NCBI GenBank assembly: GCA_945890595.1 | Contig: CAMDCQ010000102.1 | Coordinates: 1-8,350 of the forward strand | DNA from: Chitinophaga pinensis | Lineage (GTDB): Bacteria; Bacteroidota; Bacteroidia; NS11-12g; UBA9320 | Direction: 5' to 3' | Length of the DNA stretch: 8,350 bases | Shown: positions 5,149-8,350 of the stretch, in pieces | How the letters are laid out: every line of letters begins with the position of its first letter | How positions within the stretch are numbered: the first letter of the stretch is position 1 | Translations under genes and position numbers: made by a program | Notes under the pieces: generated by a model | Database searches by the model: none | Told to the model about the DNA's origin: nothing | What the model saw: only the letters and a program-made list of their open reading frames with translations

Positions 5149-7305
5149 TTAATTTTTAATAAATTTATGAGTGTAAACAATCCCGCTCTTAGCAACTATT
5201 TTTAGCAGGTAAACGCCTGGTGAGTAATCTATTAAATTAATTTTTAGTACGGCGTCAAATGTTTCTTGTCTTAATATTTCTTGACCTAATGAGTTATGTA
5301 TAAAGACATCTGCGTGCATAAAATCTATATCACTTAAATCTACAAAGACGCTAATTGATGCGGGATTAGGAAAAATCCCTATGGATGATAATCGAGAAAC
5401 ATCCGTTGTTGTTGCGGGAGTCTCACAAATGCCTAACATATTGTTGTCCATCCATGTCAATCTCGAGGTTAACCAGTTTTTTAAAAAGACAACTTCTTCT
5501 TTATAGCTATTGCCTACATAGTCATTAGGCCACACGTATTGTCCCAGTATACTCCATTTTTCAAAGTTTCTAGCTGGAGCATCCCCCATTTCAGCTATTC
5601 TATTATCTATAAATTGTATTAGGCTATCGGTATGTAAAGCACCGATTCTGAGTTGTTGCCATCGACAGTTGATTAAATTGGAAACTTCAGAAAGATCCGT
5701 AATCTTCTTTACCCAAAATGGGTGAGAGTTGTCGCAAGTCCCTTGAAATTGGTAGGTCCAACCCGTAGGGTCAGGTGAGCATGCGAAATCAAAATTACCA
5801 AAAGCCAAGTTAAAATCCCACAAGGGTCCGAAATGCAATTTCCCCCCGTCAGAGTTTTTAACTTTGTGCATATAAAAGCTGAGTTTATATGCGTCAATGT
5901 GCTTCCCTATTTCCGTTACCAAAAAATAATCTACCCAAGAGGATACGTCTACAAAGTTTTTAAATTTCCAATAGTATTCTGCGTCAGACATGGCACTCTC
6001 AAAACTCGTGATATAGCTTTTTATATATTCTCGCTGAACATCTTTCAATTCTTCTGCTTTTGGATCGTGATAGGAATAAAATTTCGTAGGTGAAGTAGTG
6101 TTATACCACCCGTCTATGTTAGAGCTTAAATCATCTCTATCTATTTGTACTATATAACCACCTGTCAATTCATCTCCTGATATATCTTCTGGTTTTAGGT
6201 TAGCTATATTGACCCTATTTTTATCTCTTTTAATTCGTTCAGTCATTATATAAACCCCTTTATAGTCTGAGTTTATGTATACTTCACACAATCGAGTTCT
6301 CGGGGTATACCTGCCAGTACTAGTTCCCATGTGATAGGCCAGTGCATTGCGCAATAATGACTTGTCGGAGTATGGCCCGTGTAATATCCAATCATTTTCA
6401 GAAGGCATGCCCAGAATACTTACGTTATTATTGCTGCCATCAGCGAGCTGCGTTTCAAAACCATAGTTTTTCTTTGGAAAACTTTGTGATGAGGCTCCAC
6501 GTATTTCGATTGCAATGGCGCCATTATAACCGTTATAGGTGTCTGTAAGTAAATTCATTCCATGGTCGATAATTCCCAAGTGTGCAGGAATCTTTGGTTC
6601 GTTTTTTATTTCTGCGTTGTTTAAAGTGGTAATAACCACAATGGGCAACGTACTCCCTAAATCAGGAGCTGTAAACCAATCGGGAGTGGGCCTGTAATTT
6701 CTGCTTTGGTCGGTTATGCCCAAACTTAAGAAAAAATTACTGCTCAAATCGGATGAACTTAAGGATTGATTGTGTATTTGAATAGCGAGGGTATTAGTCC
6801 CTTCTTTAATCAGTTTCCTTAATGAAACGTGATCGATAGGGTAATCTTCAGGTTTCCCTCCGCTATATAGTGTAGCTTCTTTGTAGGTGTCAGCAAGTGC
6901 AGTGTATTTGGGTGGTGTGCCTATAGTCCCAATATTATTTCGGGCTATTTCTACGCCATTAAGATAAGCAACAAAACCGTCATCATAATCAGCATGAAGA
7001 ATAGCGTGACGTATTACGGCAGTGTCGGTGAGGTAAAATACTTTCCTAATATAGACTGCACTTGTTGTGTTGAGGATGGTATTGTCATCGTTGTCCCCGT
7101 AACCAAAACCTCCTTGTCCATTCGTCCAATTTCTTGCGTCAAAGTTGGGTTGCATCCAATTAATATCGGGTTCACTTCCTGAGTGGTAAAGCCACTTGTC
7201 TGTATTTTTTACGGCAGTTTCCCAGTGATTAATGGATTGGCCATTGACATTAAATGAGACCGATAGAAGTAAAAAAAGGAATAAGATTTTACGTATTAAT
7301 ATCAT
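5149..7305 (-). CDS. Secreted CotH-kinase-family protein with T9SS sorting domain
   Basis: This protein is 718 residues from the chosen start. Residues 1-22 are a signal peptide (MILIRK, a hydrophobic run, cleavage near NVNGQ). About 25-205 form a beta-sandwich-like N-terminal module (KWLYHSG, then GGFGYGDNDD, then YIRKVFYL, then LNGVEIARNN), of the kind often found before CotH domains. About 215-620 is the CotH domain: SLLRNALAYHMG (316-327), YKGVYIMTERIKRDKNRVNI (348-367), GGYIVQIDRDD (382-392), and GPLWDFNLAFGN (493-504). Bacillus CotH is an atypical protein kinase of spore-coat proteins; the role in non-spore-forming Bacteroidota is unknown. About 640-718 is a Por sorting domain (IFPNPAS, NSLGQEI, SPGVYLLKI, HKFIKN). 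The frame also opens at a TTG at 7368 and an ATG at 7335. I chose ATG 7305 because it gives a standard-length signal peptide. An Asn I remember as usual in the motif before DAY is His469 (IGKHIDAY). Classification is firm, the start fairly sure, the function open. Confidence 0.88.
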   Translation of the reverse strand: MILIRKILFLFLLLSVSFNVNGQSINHWETAVKNTDKWLYHSGSEPDINWMQPNFDARNWTNGQGGFGYGDNDDNTILNTTSAVYIRKVFYLTDTAVIRHAILHADYDDGFVAYLNGVEIARNNIGTIGTPPKYTALADTYKEATLYSGGKPEDYPIDHVSLRKLIKEGTNTLAIQIHNQSLSSSDLSSNFFLSLGITDQSRNYRPTPDWFTAPDLGSTLPIVVITTLNNAEIKNEPKIPAHLGIIDHGMNLLTDTYNGYNGAIAIEIRGASSQSFPKKNYGFETQLADGSNNNVSILGMPSENDWILHGPYSDKSLLRNALAYHMGTSTGRYTPRTRLCEVYINSDYKGVYIMTERIKRDKNRVNIANLKPEDISGDELTGGYIVQIDRDDLSSNIDGWYNTTSPTKFYSYHDPKAEELKDVQREYIKSYITSFESAMSDAEYYWKFKNFVDVSSWVDYFLVTEIGKHIDAYKLSFYMHKVKNSDGGKLHFGPLWDFNLAFGNFDFACSPDPTGWTYQFQGTCDNSHPFWVKKITDLSEVSNLINCRWQQLRIGALHTDSLIQFIDNRIAEMGDAPARNFEKWSILGQYVWPNDYVGNSYKEEVVFLKNWLTSRLTWMDNNMLGICETPATTTDVSRLSSIGIFPNPASISVFVDLSDIDFMHADVFIHNSLGQEILRQETFDAVLKINLIDYSPGVYLLKIVAKSGIVYTHKFIKN

Positions 7306-7307
7306 TA

Positions 7308-7315
7308 AAAATATA
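7308..7315 (-). promoter_or_regulatory. Start-proximal -7-like box of the CotH-family gene
   Basis: On the minus strand TATATTTT (7315-7308) followed by TA touches the ATG at 7305. It matches TAnnTTTG except for the last base. No TTTG is seen at 19-22 nt upstream. The placement copies that in front of mce, the PLP gene and the hydrolase, and indirectly supports the 7305 start. In DNA this AT-rich, chance is a serious alternative. Confidence 0.2.
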
Positions 7316-7362
7316 GGGATGGTAAAAGTAAACATTTGATAAGAGATACTATAATTTTTTGC

Positions 7363-7388
7363 AATCAAATAGATTTGGTAATCAAATA
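7363..7388. repeat. Short direct repeat AATCAAATA with nested inverted repeat
   Basis: AATCAAATA occurs at 7363-7371 and again at 7380-7388, 17 bp apart start to start. The first copy also forms an inverted repeat, CAAAT-AG-ATTTG (7366-7377). The block sits about 60-85 bp upstream of the CotH-gene ATG. A regulator-binding site is possible, but short AT-rich repeats like this can arise by chance. Confidence 0.4.
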
Positions 7389-7446
7389 TTTCTTGTCTTT
7401 CAGTTGACCATTAAAGTGATTGAAGGTTTTTGCGTATTGTTTGTGG

Positions 7447-7479
7447 AAGATGGCAATAATTATTCAGAAATTGCATCTT
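7447..7479. other. Bulged hairpin in the divergent intergenic region
   Basis: AAGATGGCAAT (7447-7457) pairs with ATTGCATCTT (7470-7479): ten base pairs with one bulged G and a 12-nt loop. A short mixed T-rich stretch follows on the plus strand, but no continuous T run, so it is not a standard terminator. It could be an operator, a leader structure if transcription begins upstream, or chance. Confidence 0.45.
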
Positions 7480-7515
7480 TGTCTTAAGATCATGTGAGCT
7501 GAATGAGGTAAAATG

Positions 7516-7523
7516 TACTTTTG
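7516..7523 (+). promoter_or_regulatory. Candidate upstream -7 box towards iscS
   Basis: TACTTTTG matches TAnnTTTG exactly. No TTTG is found 19-21 nt upstream; the nearest, at 7478-7481, is 34 nt away. If it is used, the iscS leader would be about 100 nt. It is weaker than the box at 7582 because it lies farther from the gene. Confidence 0.25.
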
Positions 7524-7581
7524 TTTCTTTAGGTATCAAAAAAACCAATCACCTATCCAAACTCTATTCCCTTTCAGGCGT

Positions 7582-7589
7582 TATATTTG
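7582..7589 (+). promoter_or_regulatory. Likely -7 element of the iscS promoter
   Basis: TATATTTG is an exact match to the Bacteroidota sigma -7 consensus TAnnTTTG, placed 37 bp before the iscS ATG. Transcription would start around 7594-7597, leaving a leader of about 30 nt, which is a normal arrangement. The matching TTTG -33 element is not visible at the expected distance, where the sequence reads around TCCAAA. Confidence therefore rests on the -7 box and its position. Confidence 0.55.
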
Positions 7590-7626
7590 CACATAGATTT
7601 AATCTAAATAAAGATAAGAGCAACGA

Positions 7627-8350
7627 ATGAATTTCCCAATATACTTAGACAATAACGCAACTACACCAATGGATCCAAGAGTTTTGGATGCAATGCTTCC
7701 TTATTTTAATGAAAAATTTGGTAATGCGGCAAGCAGGAACCATAGTTTTGGATGGAATGCAGAAGAAGCGGTAGATTATGCTCGTGAGCAAGTAGGTCGC
7801 TTGATAGGCTGCACAAGCAAAGAAATAATTTTCACTTCAGGTGCTACAGAAGCCAACAACTTGGCTATCAAAGGGGTGTATGAAATGTATGGATCTCAAG
7901 GTAATCACCTGATTACTGTAACTACGGAGCATAAAGCTACGTTGGATGCATGTAAAAAAGTAGAGAAAATGGGTGGAGAGGTAACCTATCTCTCGCCAAA
8001 TGAAGATGGCTTGATAAACCTATCTGACTTGGAAGCTGCGATTACGGATAAAACCATACTTATTACGATTATGTACGGTAACAATGAAATTGGCGTGATT
8101 CAAGATATTAAGGCAATTTCAGCAATTGCGAAGAAAAATGGAATCTTATTTCACACAGATGCTACGCAAACGGTAGGTAAAATACCCGTGGATGTAATAG
8201 CAGACGGAATAGACCTAATGAGTTTTACCGCACATAAAATGTATGGACCAAAAGGGGTAGGTGCTTTATATGTAAGACGTAAAAATCCACGTGTAAAAGT
8301 AACTAGTCAAATGGATGGCGGGGGTCATGAAAGAGGGATGCGAAGTGGAA
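7627..8350 (+). CDS. iscS: Cysteine desulfurase, IscS/NifS type (3' end outside window)
   Basis: The frame is open from ATG 7627 to the window edge, giving 241 residues of an enzyme that is about 400 residues in E. coli. It removes sulfur from L-cysteine as an enzyme-bound persulfide for Fe-S clusters and tRNA thiolation, with alanine as product. Visible motifs: YLDNNATTP near the N-terminus (6-14), TSGATEANN (70-78), TTEHKA with the cofactor-stacking His102, NNEIG (152-156), HTDATQ with Asp178 and Gln181 around the PLP, SFTAHKMYGPKG (199-210) with Schiff-base Lys204, and GGGHERGMRSG at the edge. Spacing and wording follow the IscS/NifS group closely, not the SufS group. The catalytic cysteine loop lies beyond the window and cannot be checked. 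The gene is divergent from the CotH gene, with its own likely promoter at 7582-7589. Neighbouring isc/suf genes, if any, are not in view. Confidence 0.95.
   Translation, partial: MNFPIYLDNNATTPMDPRVLDAMLPYFNEKFGNAASRNHSFGWNAEEAVDYAREQVGRLIGCTSKEIIFTSGATEANNLAIKGVYEMYGSQGNHLITVTTEHKATLDACKKVEKMGGEVTYLSPNEDGLINLSDLEAAITDKTILITIMYGNNEIGVIQDIKAISAIAKKNGILFHTDATQTVGKIPVDVIADGIDLMSFTAHKMYGPKGVGALYVRRKNPRVKVTSQMDGGGHERGMRSG

Larger units (their letters stand above)
7306..7626. other. Divergent intergenic region between the CotH gene and iscS
   Basis: About 320 bp hold no credible gene on either strand. The left 63 bp are an in-frame open extension of the CotH gene that I treat as non-coding. The region contains a 9-bp direct repeat with nested inverted repeat (7363-7388), a bulged hairpin (7447-7479) and two exact TAnnTTTG boxes on the plus strand (7516-7523 and 7582-7589). 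Two divergent promoters and perhaps a regulator site are expected here. Confidence 0.7.

Noticed and set aside
5833..6548. Plus-strand open frames inside the CotH gene
   Set aside because: They are antisense shadows with unusual composition (many Cys, Phe, Arg) and no family features.
7306..7368. In-frame extension of the CotH protein to the TTG at 7368 or ATG at 7335
   Set aside because: ATG 7305 gives a compact signal peptide with Met-Ile-Leu-Ile-Arg-Lys before the hydrophobic core; the extensions add a second hydrophobic stretch and the longest uses a rare TTG start.
1..8350. Search for CRISPR arrays, insertion sequences, tRNA or rRNA genes, toxin-antitoxin or defence genes
   Set aside because: No spaced repeats, transposase motifs, terminal inverted repeats, RNA gene signatures or defence domains were seen; the content is housekeeping and secreted-enzyme genes.

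Overview
The window looks like an ordinary chromosomal stretch of a Bacteroidota bacterium, probably Flavobacteriales-like. The pointers are AT-rich DNA, no convincing Shine-Dalgarno sequences, two secreted proteins that end in type IX secretion (T9SS) sorting tails with the P-N-P motif, and TAnnTTTG-type promoter boxes. The lineage call is inference from these traits, not from a database match.

Layout, left to right. Positions 1-880 (+) hold the end of the alpha ribosomal-protein operon: the C-terminal part of rpoA, then rplQ, closed by a strong intrinsic terminator (906-940). Directly after it, on the same strand, is a secreted alpha/beta-hydrolase with a T9SS tail (978-2186). Four minus-strand genes then converge on the hydrolase. 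In their own transcription order they are a secreted CotH-kinase-family protein with a T9SS tail (7305-5149), a Cys/Met-metabolism PLP enzyme of the cystathionine/methionine gamma-lyase class (5010-3802), methylmalonyl-CoA epimerase (3712-3302), and an AI-2E/PerM-family membrane protein (3315-2221) that overlaps the epimerase by 14 bp. A divergent intergenic region of about 320 bp (7306-7626) separates the CotH gene from a plus-strand iscS-type cysteine desulfurase, which runs off the right edge.

Functional links are modest. RpoA and L17 belong to the gene-expression machinery. The PLP enzyme and the cysteine desulfurase both act on sulfur amino acids but are separate units on opposite strands. 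The epimerase serves the propionyl-CoA/methylmalonyl-CoA route, with no mutase gene in view. The hydrolase and the CotH protein are predicted exports with unknown substrates.

I see no mobile element, CRISPR array, tRNA/rRNA gene or evident defence or novel multi-gene system. The observations worth a second look are small: a recurring -7-like box placed almost on top of several start codons (possible leaderless transcripts), a bulged hairpin and short repeats in the 7306-7626 gap, and a few family-atypical residues in the PLP and CotH proteins.
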